42,911 bases of DNA from positions 1 through 42,911 of the forward strand of contig CAYMCQ010000028.1 of NCBI GenBank assembly GCA_964389025.1. The letters run 5' to 3'. The notes beneath the pieces were generated by a model. The model made no database searches and was not told where the DNA came from. It saw only the letters and a program-made list of their open reading frames with translations. A program made the position numbers and the translations under genes. Each line of letters opens with the position of its first letter. Positions within the stretch are counted from its first letter, which is position 1. This DNA is from CAYMCQ01 sp964389025. Lineage in GTDB: Bacteria > Verrucomicrobiota > Verrucomicrobiia > Limisphaerales > CAYMCQ01. This document shows, piece by piece, positions 1 to 8,967 of this stretch.

Positions 1-71
1 GATCCCGGCAACCCGGGCGTGAACTGCCGCGGGGAAAAAACACCCATCAGAGCACCTCCGTTGGCTGCGCT

Positions 72-575
72 TCACCCGCGATAAATCACAAGCACGCCGT
101 AGTCCGTCAGGATTTTTTGCGTGCCGATGTCCACGTGCGAGTAGTTGACCGACGTGATGCTGATGACGTTCGACTCGCCGATTTTGGCGAGGAAATTGGT
201 GACGACCTCGTCAAATTTATCGTGGCCAACTTCAATGCATTCAACTCGGCGGATGGTTTTGGCCTTGATTCCCTTTTCGGTTTCCTTCGCGGCGGCATCC
301 AGCGGCGGACGAGGTTTTTCAATGAGGCTTTCAGTTTTGCTGTGGACGGGCACCTTCAAGTGCATTTCCACTTTTGCCGCGGCGGAGGCCGCGATTGGAT
401 TGATGACTTCAGCGCCGCGCGGGCGTTCGCCTCCTCCTGCCGGGGCGTGCGGAGTTTTCCCGGCGGGGATGGTGATTTCTTCGCCGCAGGCGGGACAGGC
501 AATCTTGGAGCCGGCGCCCGAACTGTCCACTGACAATTCCTGTTCGCAATGAGGACAATTAAAAATGATGTCCAT
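72..575 (-). CDS. Zinc-ribbon protein of unknown function
   Basis: 167 aa. The N-terminus (residues 7-38) carries two CxxC knuckles, CPHC and CPAC, followed by EEITIPAGK. This is a rubredoxin-like zinc ribbon of the kind common in small PVC-group proteins. A low-complexity Pro/Ala/Lys linker (about 39-100) joins it to a C-terminal module (about 105-167) that ends DYGVLVIYRG and looks like a compact alpha/beta fold with conserved hydrophobic spacing. I see no signal peptide or membrane segment, so it is probably cytoplasmic. The ATG at 575 directly precedes the zinc knuckle, which supports this start. It is the last gene of a minus-strand run after the hydrolase at 710-3064, but the 134-bp gap gives no strong operon signal. 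Function unknown; the zinc-binding inference is firm. Confidence 0.75.
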   Translation of the reverse strand: MDIIFNCPHCEQELSVDSSGAGSKIACPACGEEITIPAGKTPHAPAGGGERPRGAEVINPIAASAAAKVEMHLKVPVHSKTESLIEKPRPPLDAAAKETEKGIKAKTIRRVECIEVGHDKFDEVVTNFLAKIGESNVISITSVNYSHVDIGTQKILTDYGVLVIYRG

Positions 576-709
576 AAAATCGGTTGGTTTTGCGGATACG
601 GGCGAACACTAGATGGCTCACGGCGGCATGGCGAGAAAAAAGTTTTGGCGGCGCAGGGCCAGTCAAGGTCGGGCTGTTGAAGCAGGGTCGCCAAAAAACG
701 ATCTGATCG

Positions 710-3064
710 TCACGGCTGATGCAGGTTTTCGCCCAGGAATCGGAATGTCCCAACGCCGTTGATCGTGTGCGGCCCGTCGAAAAATTCGATCGCCGTGCGG
801 TCAGGAATTCCCAGTTGATCGTAGAGTCGGCGCACCTTTGCATATTCGTAACCGACCCATTCGTCCAGACCCACGCCGTCGTTGTGGCCGCGCTCGACCA
901 TGAACGGGCGGGGACAAATCAGCGCCGCCATCTCCGCATAATTGAACGTGTGGCCAAGATCCCACTCCGGCATCTCGTATTCGCCGGTGAACATGTAGCT
1001 GCCAGGATAATCCACCGATACGTTCTTGCGCACCCATTCGTTGAAGTCCGCCGAGCAGATCGAGAGCGCATAACGCTCCAGCACGGCGGGCACACGCATC
1101 GCGGTCTTGCCGCCGTAGGACAATCCGTAGAAACCGATGCGTTTGGAATCCACGAATGGGAGTTCCGACAGCCAGTCCAAAATCCGGTCATGTTGCGCGA
1201 TGATGACCGAGAAAAGTGATTGCTTGAGCGGGTTCGCTTTGCGCTGCAACACGCGGAAGCTGTCGCCGCCGCGATACGGATTGTGCGGCGCAAACACCAC
1301 AAAGCCGCGCTCCGCCAACTTTGCGGCGAAGGATTTGTAGTAATGGTAGCCCTGGCTGGCAGGATCATCGGTGACGACATCGGCGGGAACGCCTTCCAAT
1401 CCATGCTGGCAAACGACAACTGGGCGGCGCTCGCCGGGCTTGATGTCCTTCGGCACGAGCAGATACCCCCAGACGAAAACATCCGGATGCACGTCGAGCA
1501 TGACTTCGTAGCCTGTCCATTTCGGTTTGTCATAGAGCTTGCGGCTTCGTGGATTGGCCGGAATTGAGGCGGAAGACAGACGGCCCATGGCTTCCTCCCA
1601 GAAAGTTTGCCTGAACGATGCGTTTGATTGCGCCCAATCCTCCGGTGAAGATGTCTTCCGCTTGTTCCAAAAGAAATCCGCCCGCGCGCGCTCCGAATCT
1701 CGGAACAGAGTCTGGGTGAAATTCTCCAACTGCGCGATCTGACGATGCTGGCGCTCGCCCGCATTAAATTCCTTCCGCCGATCGGCGGGAGGCGCGGCAG
1801 ACAACTCGAGTTTTTCCACAGGCACGCCGAGCGCATTGAGCAAGGCGACCAACGCACGGTCTGCCCCCGGCCCGGTGGTCTTTCCCTCCGGGCCGCTGAT
1901 GAGCTTCAACTTGTCAAACCCTTGCGACCTGCCGGCCGCCAGCAGTCCGCGCGCGCGATCGAATTCCCTTTCAACCGATTCGAAATCGGGCGTGACCAGT
2001 TTTCCCGGCGCAGCGCCGCCTCGTCCGTCATGCGGTTTCGGCGGACCATCAACATCCGGCACTATGCTGTGTTCAATCACCAACGAGCGCGGCGCGACCA
2101 GCGTGGCGATTTCCGCGTCGCCGAATTCATGCAGCAGGCCGAAGACGTTTCGGTAAATCGGCTCCGCCCACACGCGCTGGCGCAAGTCGAAGTAACCGCT
2201 GACGAGCGCGGCCTCGATGCGTGTGTCCAGCGCGGCAGAATAAAACGCAACCAGCCCGCCCTCCGCGTAACCCGCGACTCCGATCTTGAGGCTTGGGACT
2301 TTGGACTCGGGACTTTGGACTCGCATTTGATCGAACCAATCCACCGCCGCGAGCACTTTCTGCACTTCGTAGCCGATGATGTGGCGGCCCATTTCGTAGG
2401 CTTGTCGGTAAATCCACTCCCGATGCGGTTGATTTGTGAAACGTTTGATCTTTTCGTTGCCCGACCAGGTGTCGTCGCGGTTGATCAAAACCGGCACGAG
2501 GACTTCGCAGCGATTCTCGGCGAGACGACGGGCGAGTTGTCGTTCCGGTTGCAATCCCGGCGACAAACCGACCAGCATTTCCGGCGTCTGGTCGGCGTCT
2601 GGCAGCACGACAACCCGCGCAACCGGCCCGCCTTTCGGTTGAAGCCACAAGCCCTCGCCATAAACTCCCTCGAACACCGCCCAGCGCACGGCATGGACGG
2701 AGTAAAGTTCAGCCTCGGCAACCGTGGCGGGGCTCGTCGTGTTGCCGACAAATTCCAGCCCGGTTACTGGCAGCCGCGGGTCAACCGCGCCGATGATCTT
2801 GCGGAGGCGGTCGCGATTTGGTTGAACCGATTTCTCGTAGGCCTCGCGCGAAGAAAAATCCCGCTGCCAGAATTTTTGCCGTTCGCCGACCGACCGCTCG
2901 ATTTCCCGCGTGAGGAGTTTATCAATGCCCGTGACCATCTGGGCCGAGAAGTCGCCCTGGAGCGTCAGCGCTTTTGTGCCGGGCAACGAAGTTTGCTCTT
3001 CGGCTGTAATCGTCGCCGCAAGCACGACTGTGAAAAGCAACGCGACTGGCGTTTTCGTTGGCAT
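710..3064 (-). CDS. Secreted two-domain alpha/beta hydrolase (acetyl xylan esterase/dienelactone hydrolase-like)
   Basis: 784 aa with a Sec signal peptide (hydrophobic residues about 7-21, ending TITAEEQ), so exported. The C-terminal half is an alpha/beta hydrolase: oxyanion strand VVCQHGLEGVP, nucleophile elbow GLSYGG with Ser649, an acidic loop HNDGVGLDEW, and the expected histidine in GPHTINGVGT near the C-terminus. The N-terminal half appears to be a second hydrolase-like fold whose elbow reads GYAEGG, with Ala267 where the nucleophile should be, so it is probably non-catalytic. Such proteins are typical of polysaccharide-degrading Verrucomicrobia and Planctomycetes; the substrate cannot be read from sequence, though an ester of a plant or algal glycan is plausible. 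It lies 75 bp downstream of the PVC dehydrogenase on the same strand. Codons around 2295-2322 consist of a 14-bp repeat translated in frame. Confidence 0.85.
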   Translation of the reverse strand: MPTKTPVALLFTVVLAATITAEEQTSLPGTKALTLQGDFSAQMVTGIDKLLTREIERSVGERQKFWQRDFSSREAYEKSVQPNRDRLRKIIGAVDPRLPVTGLEFVGNTTSPATVAEAELYSVHAVRWAVFEGVYGEGLWLQPKGGPVARVVVLPDADQTPEMLVGLSPGLQPERQLARRLAENRCEVLVPVLINRDDTWSGNEKIKRFTNQPHREWIYRQAYEMGRHIIGYEVQKVLAAVDWFDQMRVQSPESKVPSLKIGVAGYAEGGLVAFYSAALDTRIEAALVSGYFDLRQRVWAEPIYRNVFGLLHEFGDAEIATLVAPRSLVIEHSIVPDVDGPPKPHDGRGGAAPGKLVTPDFESVEREFDRARGLLAAGRSQGFDKLKLISGPEGKTTGPGADRALVALLNALGVPVEKLELSAAPPADRRKEFNAGERQHRQIAQLENFTQTLFRDSERARADFFWNKRKTSSPEDWAQSNASFRQTFWEEAMGRLSSASIPANPRSRKLYDKPKWTGYEVMLDVHPDVFVWGYLLVPKDIKPGERRPVVVCQHGLEGVPADVVTDDPASQGYHYYKSFAAKLAERGFVVFAPHNPYRGGDSFRVLQRKANPLKQSLFSVIIAQHDRILDWLSELPFVDSKRIGFYGLSYGGKTAMRVPAVLERYALSICSADFNEWVRKNVSVDYPGSYMFTGEYEMPEWDLGHTFNYAEMAALICPRPFMVERGHNDGVGLDEWVGYEYAKVRRLYDQLGIPDRTAIEFFDGPHTINGVGTFRFLGENLHQP
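2290..2322. repeat. Heptamer-based tandem repeat inside the hydrolase gene
   Basis: The 14-bp unit GGGACTTTGGACTC occurs twice in perfect tandem (2295-2308, 2309-2322), preceded by a partial copy. On the coding (minus) strand it gives the in-frame peptide VQSPESKVPSLK within the N-terminal domain. The same GACTTTG heptamer recurs at 27178-27210 in the alpha-2-macroglobulin gene, so this is a dispersed family rather than local slippage. Confidence 0.8.
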
Positions 3065-3139
3065 GAACGAATCGAATCATTTGGCAAACCTGGCAAGGTG
3101 TCCAGTGAAACTCCGCTTCACATCCGACGCTCCAGGCTC

Positions 3140-6100
3140 TTACTTCTTCTGGACGATGTAGCCGATCAGGTCGCGGATTTGCTGCTCCTTGAGCGCATCC
3201 AGCAATCCTTCTGGCATGAGGGAGACGTGCGAGGCTTGCAGCGAAGCAATCTGCTCGCGCGCGATGACAATCGAGTGCCCGGTCGTGTCCAGCAGCGTGA
3301 CGGATTGGGGCTTGTCCTCGGTCAGGAAACCGGTGAGCGATTCGTCGTCCTTGGTTGTGATGTTAAAGGCCGTGAACTCTTCGCGGATGGCGAGGCTGGG
3401 ATCCACAATGGCAGGCAGCAAGAAATCCAGATTATCGCGCTCGTAACCAGTCAGCTCCGGACCAATCTTGCCGCCTTCGCCGAAGAGCGTGTGGCAACTG
3501 GCGCAGGATTGTTTGAAAACGGCGTGGCCGGCTTCCAGGTCGGCCTTGCCTGTGGCCAGCAGTTTGCGGACGTCGGCGATTTTTTGATTCTTGTCCCCGG
3601 AGCTTTGCTTGAGATTGCCCCAGTATTTCCGGATGAGTTCATCGCAGCGCGGGTCGTGATGGTTCTGGATGGCGAGGAGATTGACCACCGGCATCTGCTC
3701 GCGGGCAATCATACCTTTGTTCACGGCCTCAAGCAACGAGCGCGACCAATTCACGCGGCTGCACAGGACTCCGCGCGCGAGGTCGCGCAACTCCGCGCTC
3801 ATGCCGGGATAAAGTTCCAGGAGCGTTGTGGGAATCCGCCCGTCGCTGAAACGCTGCAAATGATTCAGCGCTTCGAGTTGCAGACTCTCGCTCTTCTCCC
3901 TGCGCAAGAGGTCCAGAAAAACTGGCACGGCGACGGCGACACGGCGTTCCGCAAGCAGCGCCATGAGTTTTTTCCGGAATGGCTCCGGCGTTTTCACATC
4001 CACGAGCAGGTCAAGCGCGGCGGTGGCGGCGTCCGCGTTGCCGAGTCGCGAGGCGAAGCTGATGAGCGCGGGAGTTTTTGGCCGGCTGACCCAGACTGTC
4101 GCGACGCGCTCCTGCATGGCGGGCGGCACGGATTTTACGGCGTCGCCCTGCAAACCTTCCTCCATGCCGCGAACCAGCTCGTCCACTTCGTGTGCGGACG
4201 GTGCCATCGCCAGCAACTGCGCGGCAGTGTTGAGATTCTCGTCGCTCCTCTCCGCGGTGAACCGCTGGCCGAGCCGCGACACGATGAACTTGCTGACGAT
4301 GGGCGTCTGCCAGAGCGCAGTCTTACGAAACAGATCGAGCACCAGTTCGCGGTTCTGGGCGCACTTGCTCTCGATGGCCCACCAAAGGAGCAGGGGAATG
4401 TGCGTGTCGTTCACGTCCTCGGCGCGGAGCAACAGTTCGCGAACGATGGGCAAGCCGTCCGCTGCCGGAAGACGTTTGCAGGAACTGGCGAGCTGGCTGC
4501 GAACTTGCGAGTCGCGCTCGGTGCGCGCAAGCTCCGCCAGTTTTTTCTGAAGCGCGGGCGAAACTTTTTTTCCATCGCCGATGAGCCGGACTGTCCAGTA
4601 GCGAACGAAGGGATTTGCATGGTTCAACGTGCCGAGCGCAAAGTCTTCGGTGAATCCGCCGCTGGCATTCACCGCCCAAAAGGCTTCGAGCGCGACCTGC
4701 CCTGTTTCATTGGCAACGAGTTTGCGCAACGCAGGAACGGCCTCGGCATCGCGGCGGTCGTAAAAAATGCGAAGCACGGTCTGCCGAAACCATTTGTTCG
4801 GATGGGAGAAATACTTGATGAGTTCGCTGGTTTTGAGTTTGGAGAGATCGAAGGCTGGCGCGGGCTTCGCGCCGATCGCCGAGAGCCGGTAGATGCGGCC
4901 ACGCTCCTTGTCCCAAGTGTCGTTCGGATCGAGGTGGCTGAGGCGGCTGTCATACCAATCCGCCATGTAGATCGCGCCATCGGGTCCGGTTTTGGTGTCC
5001 ACCGGACGAAACCAGCGGTCGTCGGTGAGGACGATGGCTTCGGTGTCCTCCGTGCGCCAGGTTGAAGTGTCGCGAATCATCTTCGCCGCCTGCACGCGAT
5101 TCACCAGCGACATGCCGGCGATGAGTTGCCCTTCGTAGCCAGGAATCGCGCCGCCTTCGTAAATGATCATCGTCTGCGGGAAGCGCGGCTTGAATCCAAT
5201 GCTCGCCATGTGCTCGAACCAGCCGAACGAGTAGGGATTCATCAGCGGGCCGTGTTTGCCCCAAGTCTTGATGTAAGCGCCGCCTTGCGCATAATGCAGG
5301 CCGCGCGTCTCACCGTAGTTGCTGCCGGAGTAAGTCAGCCCGTGTGCGTCGAACTCCAGGCTGTAGGTGTTGCCGCCGCCCTCGGCGAAAACTTCAAATT
5401 CCTTCGTCACCGGGTGATAACGCCAGATGGCCTGGCCGAGAAACTTCACGCCCTTGATGTCCGCTGTGCAAGTGCTGCCGTGCGCGCCGTAAAGCCAGCC
5501 GTCCGGCCCCCACGCAAGACTGTTCGCGCCGCTGTGCGTGTCTTCAAGACCAAAACCGCTGAGCGCGACTTCCGGCGGGCCGTCGGGAATATCGTCGCGA
5601 TTCTTGTCCGGGTAGAACAACAGGTAGGGCGGATTCAAAATCCACACGCCGCCGCGCCCGCAGACAACGCTCCGCGCGATGTTCAAATCGGAGACGAAAT
5701 CTTTGGCCTTGTCGAAGACGCCGTCGCCCCGCGTGCTTTCGAGAATGGTAATCCGGTCGGCGCCCTTGATGTGATCCGGCGGCGGCGGCGGCACTTTGTC
5801 GAAAACCGCCCGCAGATACTGATCATATTTCACAATCTTCAATCCGGCTGGAAACGGATACTGGAGATATTGCACAACCCAGAGCCTGCCCCGCTCGTCG
5901 AAGTGCAGGTTCAGCGGCTGGCGGATGGTTGGCTCTGCGCTGACCACTTCCATCTGGAGGCCGTCGGCGAGCTTGAAGTGTTTCAGCGTCTCCGCCGGCG
6001 CGAGCGGCTGGGAACGGTCCGTGAGCGCGCCGCCGCTCGTGAACGTCTTGAGGTAGCGCTCGACGTCGGGAGAGAAGCGATTCGATGATTCAGCCGCAGC

Positions 6101-6175
6101 GGGCGCAAGATGGCCGGCCAGCATCGCGAACGCTGCGACACGAAATGATGAGGCAAGGCGGGTCATGGAATCCAT
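3140..6175 (-). CDS. PVC-type membrane-bound dehydrogenase with HEAT repeats and cytochrome c domain
   Basis: About 1011 aa. Layout: signal peptide (MTRLASSF...LAPAAA); a beta-propeller of the sorbosone/PQQ-dehydrogenase type (about 45-430, with GPDGWLYGAHGS and GPDGAIYMADWYDSR); an alpha-helical HEAT-like region (about 440-860); and a C-terminal cytochrome c domain with heme motif CASCH at 891-895, followed by FGEGGKIGPELTGYERDN and IVDPSLAIREEF, the signature of the Planctomycete/Verrucomicrobium heme-binding domain. It should act outside the cytoplasmic membrane, oxidising a sugar or related substrate and passing electrons to the heme; the substrate is unknown. Upstream in-frame starts exist (TTG or ATG at 6193, ATG at 6175 and 6166). 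I chose 6175; 6166 gives an equally good signal peptide. The domain content is a strong lineage marker. Confidence 0.9.
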   Translation of the reverse strand: MDSMTRLASSFRVAAFAMLAGHLAPAAAESSNRFSPDVERYLKTFTSGGALTDRSQPLAPAETLKHFKLADGLQMEVVSAEPTIRQPLNLHFDERGRLWVVQYLQYPFPAGLKIVKYDQYLRAVFDKVPPPPPDHIKGADRITILESTRGDGVFDKAKDFVSDLNIARSVVCGRGGVWILNPPYLLFYPDKNRDDIPDGPPEVALSGFGLEDTHSGANSLAWGPDGWLYGAHGSTCTADIKGVKFLGQAIWRYHPVTKEFEVFAEGGGNTYSLEFDAHGLTYSGSNYGETRGLHYAQGGAYIKTWGKHGPLMNPYSFGWFEHMASIGFKPRFPQTMIIYEGGAIPGYEGQLIAGMSLVNRVQAAKMIRDTSTWRTEDTEAIVLTDDRWFRPVDTKTGPDGAIYMADWYDSRLSHLDPNDTWDKERGRIYRLSAIGAKPAPAFDLSKLKTSELIKYFSHPNKWFRQTVLRIFYDRRDAEAVPALRKLVANETGQVALEAFWAVNASGGFTEDFALGTLNHANPFVRYWTVRLIGDGKKVSPALQKKLAELARTERDSQVRSQLASSCKRLPAADGLPIVRELLLRAEDVNDTHIPLLLWWAIESKCAQNRELVLDLFRKTALWQTPIVSKFIVSRLGQRFTAERSDENLNTAAQLLAMAPSAHEVDELVRGMEEGLQGDAVKSVPPAMQERVATVWVSRPKTPALISFASRLGNADAATAALDLLVDVKTPEPFRKKLMALLAERRVAVAVPVFLDLLRREKSESLQLEALNHLQRFSDGRIPTTLLELYPGMSAELRDLARGVLCSRVNWSRSLLEAVNKGMIAREQMPVVNLLAIQNHHDPRCDELIRKYWGNLKQSSGDKNQKIADVRKLLATGKADLEAGHAVFKQSCASCHTLFGEGGKIGPELTGYERDNLDFLLPAIVDPSLAIREEFTAFNITTKDDESLTGFLTEDKPQSVTLLDTTGHSIVIAREQIASLQASHVSLMPEGLLDALKEQQIRDLIGYIVQKK

Positions 6176-6284
6176 GTGATCTCGCGCGAGCATAATGCGC
6201 CCGCGACGGCGGACACAAGGCAGGGTTCGAGAGAAGCAAATGCAAGTCCTGACTTACCCAGCCGCCTCATTTAACTTTTGGCTG

Positions 6285-6692
6285 TCACTCGTAAGTTTTT
6301 TCAAGCTGCTTGATGCGCGGATAAATCGGCGAGTTCGTCAGCGTGCGGGTTTTGACTTCGGCAAAAATGCGCTTCGCCTCCCTCGGATCGTCACGCGAAA
6401 GCTGCACCGCGTAGTCCAGTTCAATCCAGCCTTTGCGCGGGTCCTGCACGAGATGGCCGTAAAGCTTGAGCCAGTTTTTCATCGCGACCGACCCGGCTTT
6501 TTGCGCGGCCTGCAGACTGGATTCGAGTTGCTGGGTCAAACCTCCCAACTGCTCGCCGCTGGTGATTTGCGCCGGAGCCTGCTTTGCCTTCGCCGCGTTT
6601 TCGAGCGAAACTTCGTCCCACTTTTCAAATAGTTTCCAGCCGATAAACACAACAACCGCAATGATCAAAATCCAAAGCAGCTTGTTGATCAT
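6285..6692 (-). CDS. Small single-pass membrane protein, unknown function
   Basis: 135 aa. One N-terminal membrane anchor (residues about 3-20, LLWILIIAVVVFIGWKLF) is followed by a soluble alpha-helical region rich in Gln, Lys and Ala. Its C-terminal part (about 75-135) has TPR-like character (WIELDYAVQLSRDDPREAKRIFAEV). The ATG overlaps the murA stop by 4 bp (ATGA type), so the two are almost certainly co-translated. The family is not recognised. Translational coupling with murA is seen directly; a link to the cell envelope is only inferred from that. Confidence 0.75.
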   Translation of the reverse strand: MINKLLWILIIAVVVFIGWKLFEKWDEVSLENAAKAKQAPAQITSGEQLGGLTQQLESSLQAAQKAGSVAMKNWLKLYGHLVQDPRKGWIELDYAVQLSRDDPREAKRIFAEVKTRTLTNSPIYPRIKQLEKTYE

Positions 6693-7951
6693 GTCTCCTC
6701 GACTCGCTCGATTCGCGCGCCGAGCTTGCGCAATTTTCCGTCAATGTTTTCGTAGCCTCGGTCAATGTGATAGACGCGGTTGACGTGCGTCGTGCCTTTG
6801 GCGGCCAGTCCCGCGATGACCAGCGCCGCCGACGCGCGCAAATCGCTCGCCATCACCGGCGCGCCGCTCAACGGCTTGCCGCCTTTGACAATCGCGCTCG
6901 GCCCTTCGATTTCAATGTCTGCCCCGAGCCGCGACAATTCGCTGACGTGCATGAAGCGCGATTCAAAAATCCGTTCCGTGATGATCGAAATCCCCGGCGT
7001 CATCGCCATCAACACCATCATTTGCGCCTGTGCGTCCGTGGGATAACCGGCGTAGGGCAGCGTCGTGATGTCCACGGGTTTCAATTTTCCATTTCGCTTC
7101 ACGGTGATCGCCGCGCCGCGCCGGTCAACCTTCACGCCGGAATCAGCAAGCTTGTCCAGCACCGCGTGCAAATGGTCTGCGCGTGCCCCGTGCAACGTCA
7201 CTTCGCCGTTCGTGGCGGCGGCGGCGATGGCGTAAGTCGCGGCCTCGATCCGGTCGGGAATCACTTCATGCTCCGCGCCATGAAGTTTTTTGACGCCGGT
7301 GATCGTGATCGTCGGGCTTCCCGCGCCGTGAATTTCCGCGCCCATTGAGGTCAAAAAATTTGCGAGATCAACCACTTCCGGCTCGCACGCCGCGCTTTCG
7401 ATGATCGTCACGCCGTCCGCAAGCGTCGCTGCCATCATCACGTTCGCCGTCCCGAGAACCGTCGAACCGGCGCGGCCGCCGAGAAATACTTCCGAGCCGA
7501 CGAGCCGTTTCGTTTTCGCGTGGACGTAGCCGGCTTCGATCTTGATTTTCGCTCCGAGCGCCTGAAAACCCTTCAAGTGCAGATTGATTGGCCGCGCGCC
7601 GATGACGCAGCCGCCCGGCAGCGACACCGTCGCCGCGCGCAACCGCGCCAGCAGCGGCCCCATGACGCAAATCGAGCCGCGCATTTTGCGGATGAGGTCG
7701 TAGTCGCCGACGCCTTGGATTTTTTTCGCCTGAACCGTGACGCTGTCGCCATTGAACTTCACGCGCGCGCCGAGCCACGTGAGGATTTGCGCCATGAATT
7801 TCACGTCGCTCAGGTTCGGCACGCGGCGGATGGTGCAAGGCTCCGTCGTGAGCAGCGTCGCCGCGAGGATGGGCAGCACGGCATTTTTCGCGCCGCTGAT
7901 TTGGACTTCGCCATGCAACGGCACACCGCCTTTGATCATTAAACTTTCCAT
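6689..7951 (-). CDS. murA: UDP-N-acetylglucosamine 1-carboxyvinyltransferase MurA
   Basis: 420 aa, the usual length for MurA. It transfers enolpyruvate from PEP to UDP-GlcNAc, the first committed cytoplasmic step of peptidoglycan synthesis. The N-terminal motif ISGAKNAVLPILAA places Lys22 and Asn23 exactly where E. coli MurA has them. The catalytic loop PGGCVIGARP has Cys115, the residue fosfomycin alkylates, so the enzyme should be fosfomycin-sensitive (inference). The start at 7951 gives E. coli-like numbering; an internal ATG four codons in has a better Shine-Dalgarno (GGAAAG) and cannot be excluded. It follows prmC by 9 bp and overlaps the small membrane protein downstream, forming a three-gene unit. 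Confidence 0.97.
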   Translation of the reverse strand: MESLMIKGGVPLHGEVQISGAKNAVLPILAATLLTTEPCTIRRVPNLSDVKFMAQILTWLGARVKFNGDSVTVQAKKIQGVGDYDLIRKMRGSICVMGPLLARLRAATVSLPGGCVIGARPINLHLKGFQALGAKIKIEAGYVHAKTKRLVGSEVFLGGRAGSTVLGTANVMMAATLADGVTIIESAACEPEVVDLANFLTSMGAEIHGAGSPTITITGVKKLHGAEHEVIPDRIEAATYAIAAAATNGEVTLHGARADHLHAVLDKLADSGVKVDRRGAAITVKRNGKLKPVDITTLPYAGYPTDAQAQMMVLMAMTPGISIITERIFESRFMHVSELSRLGADIEIEGPSAIVKGGKPLSGAPVMASDLRASAALVIAGLAAKGTTHVNRVYHIDRGYENIDGKLRKLGARIERVEET

Positions 7952-7960
7952 GTGATTTTT

Positions 7961-8896
7961 TTAGAGCCTCGCAATCAAGATTCTTGGACGGCGAGTGTAA
8001 TCCTCGCGCACCGCTTCGACAACCCACTTTTCATTTTCAAAAATTTTCCGAATCGCCTCGGCCTGCCCGTCGCCGAATTCCAGCATCAACTTGCCGGTCG
8101 GCTTCAACAATGGTTTCGCCTCTACCGCGATTCGCCGGTAAAAATCCAGCCCATCCGCGCCGCCATCCAGCGCTCCGCGCGGATCGAAATCGCGCACCTC
8201 TGTTTGAAGTTTTTCGATCTCCGCCGTCGGAATGTAGGGCGGGTTGCTGATGATAAGGTCGAACTTCACCTCCCGGAGGGGCGAGTTACACGAGTCCCCA
8301 TTCAAAGCTTCAAATCCATCGCCTTGAAAAAACCTGACCCGCCCGGCGGCGCTGTTTCGAGCGGCATTTTGCTTCGCGCCCTCCAGCGCTTCCGTTGAAA
8401 TGTCGGCGGCAAAAATCTCTGCGTTCGGACATTTGACCGCCAGCGCGATCGCGATGCAACCACTGCCCGTGCCGAAATCCAGCGCCCGGAGGGGCGAGTT
8501 ACACGAGCCCCCAATTTCATTTCCCGATTTTTGATTTGGGTCTCGTGTAACTCGCCCCTCCGAGATTTGGTTGAGAAACTTCCACCCTTCCTCCGCGAGC
8601 AATTCAGTTTCCTGTCGCGGAATCAAGACGCTGCGGTTCACGGCGATTTCAATTCCACAAAACGAAGTCGAGCCGGTGATGTGCTGCAACGGTTCGCGCT
8701 GGCCGCGCCGCTTCACGAACTCGCGCATCAAGTTTGTTTCCGCGTCAGAAAGTTGCCGCTCGAAATTCAGATACAACTTCATTCGCGGCAGCTTGAGCGC
8801 GTGAGCCAGGAGCAATTCGGCCTGAAGTCGTGGCGAGTCCACGCCCTTCTTCGACAGAAAATCCGCGCTGCGCTGGATCGTTTCGAGGACGGTCAC
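7961..8896 (-). CDS. prmC: Peptide chain release factor N5-glutamine methyltransferase PrmC
   Basis: 311 aa. PrmC methylates the GGQ glutamine of release factors RF1/RF2 using SAM. Visible motifs: N-terminal helical domain with PRLQAELLLAHAL (22-34), TGSTSFCGIEI, LIPRQETELL (91-100), SAM motif I LDFGTGSGCIAIAL (139-152), DIS after strand beta-2, and catalytic NPPY at 218-221. It is about 20-30 residues longer than typical PrmC because two palindromic repeat copies are translated in frame. One gives residues about 113-138 (between the RQET motif and motif I), the other about 201-209 (just before the strand leading to NPPY); both encode SCNSPLR. Both sit in loops, so the enzyme may still work. 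Not a pseudogene: the frame is open throughout and the catalytic motifs are intact. First gene of the prmC-murA unit. Confidence 0.95.
   Translation of the reverse strand: MTVLETIQRSADFLSKKGVDSPRLQAELLLAHALKLPRMKLYLNFERQLSDAETNLMREFVKRRGQREPLQHITGSTSFCGIEIAVNRSVLIPRQETELLAEEGWKFLNQISEGRVTRDPNQKSGNEIGGSCNSPLRALDFGTGSGCIAIALAVKCPNAEIFAADISTEALEGAKQNAARNSAAGRVRFFQGDGFEALNGDSCNSPLREVKFDLIISNPPYIPTAEIEKLQTEVRDFDPRGALDGGADGLDFYRRIAVEAKPLLKPTGKLMLEFGDGQAEAIRKIFENEKWVVEAVREDYTRRPRILIARL
8274..8294. repeat. Half-palindrome copy of the GAGTTACACGAG element inside prmC
   Basis: A single arm of the palindromic element (core GGGGCGAGTTACACGAG), followed by TCCCC to 8299, with no second arm. It is read in frame on the minus strand as SCNSPLR in PrmC, about 190 bp from the full copy in the same gene. 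It is either a decayed copy or a one-arm insertion. Confidence 0.8.
8487..8562. repeat. Full palindromic element (GAGTTACACGAG family) translated within prmC
   Basis: Two perfectly complementary 21-nt arms (8487-8507 and 8542-8562; core GGGGCGAGTTACACGAG) flank a 34-nt AT-richer loop. On the coding strand it is an uninterrupted stretch of about 25 codons containing GRVTRDPNQKSGNEIGGSC. Other members lie at 8274-8294, 26821-26899 and, divergent, 42854-42911. RNA of either strand would form a very stable hairpin. Confidence 0.92.
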
Positions 8897-8967
8897 AGCG
8901 GCAATTTAGAGACGAGCGTCTGACTGCAAAGAAGAAATTCGGAATTCACGTCCCTGCCCGGCCTGTT

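Noticed and set aside
1745..5065. 1106-codon open frame on the plus strand
   Set aside because: Antisense to the hydrolase and the PVC dehydrogenase, both of which have clear domains; the translation is low-complexity and matches no family. It arises from GC-rich codon bias.
5126..6088. 320-codon plus-strand frame
   Set aside because: Antisense to the PVC dehydrogenase propeller domain; no recognisable motif.
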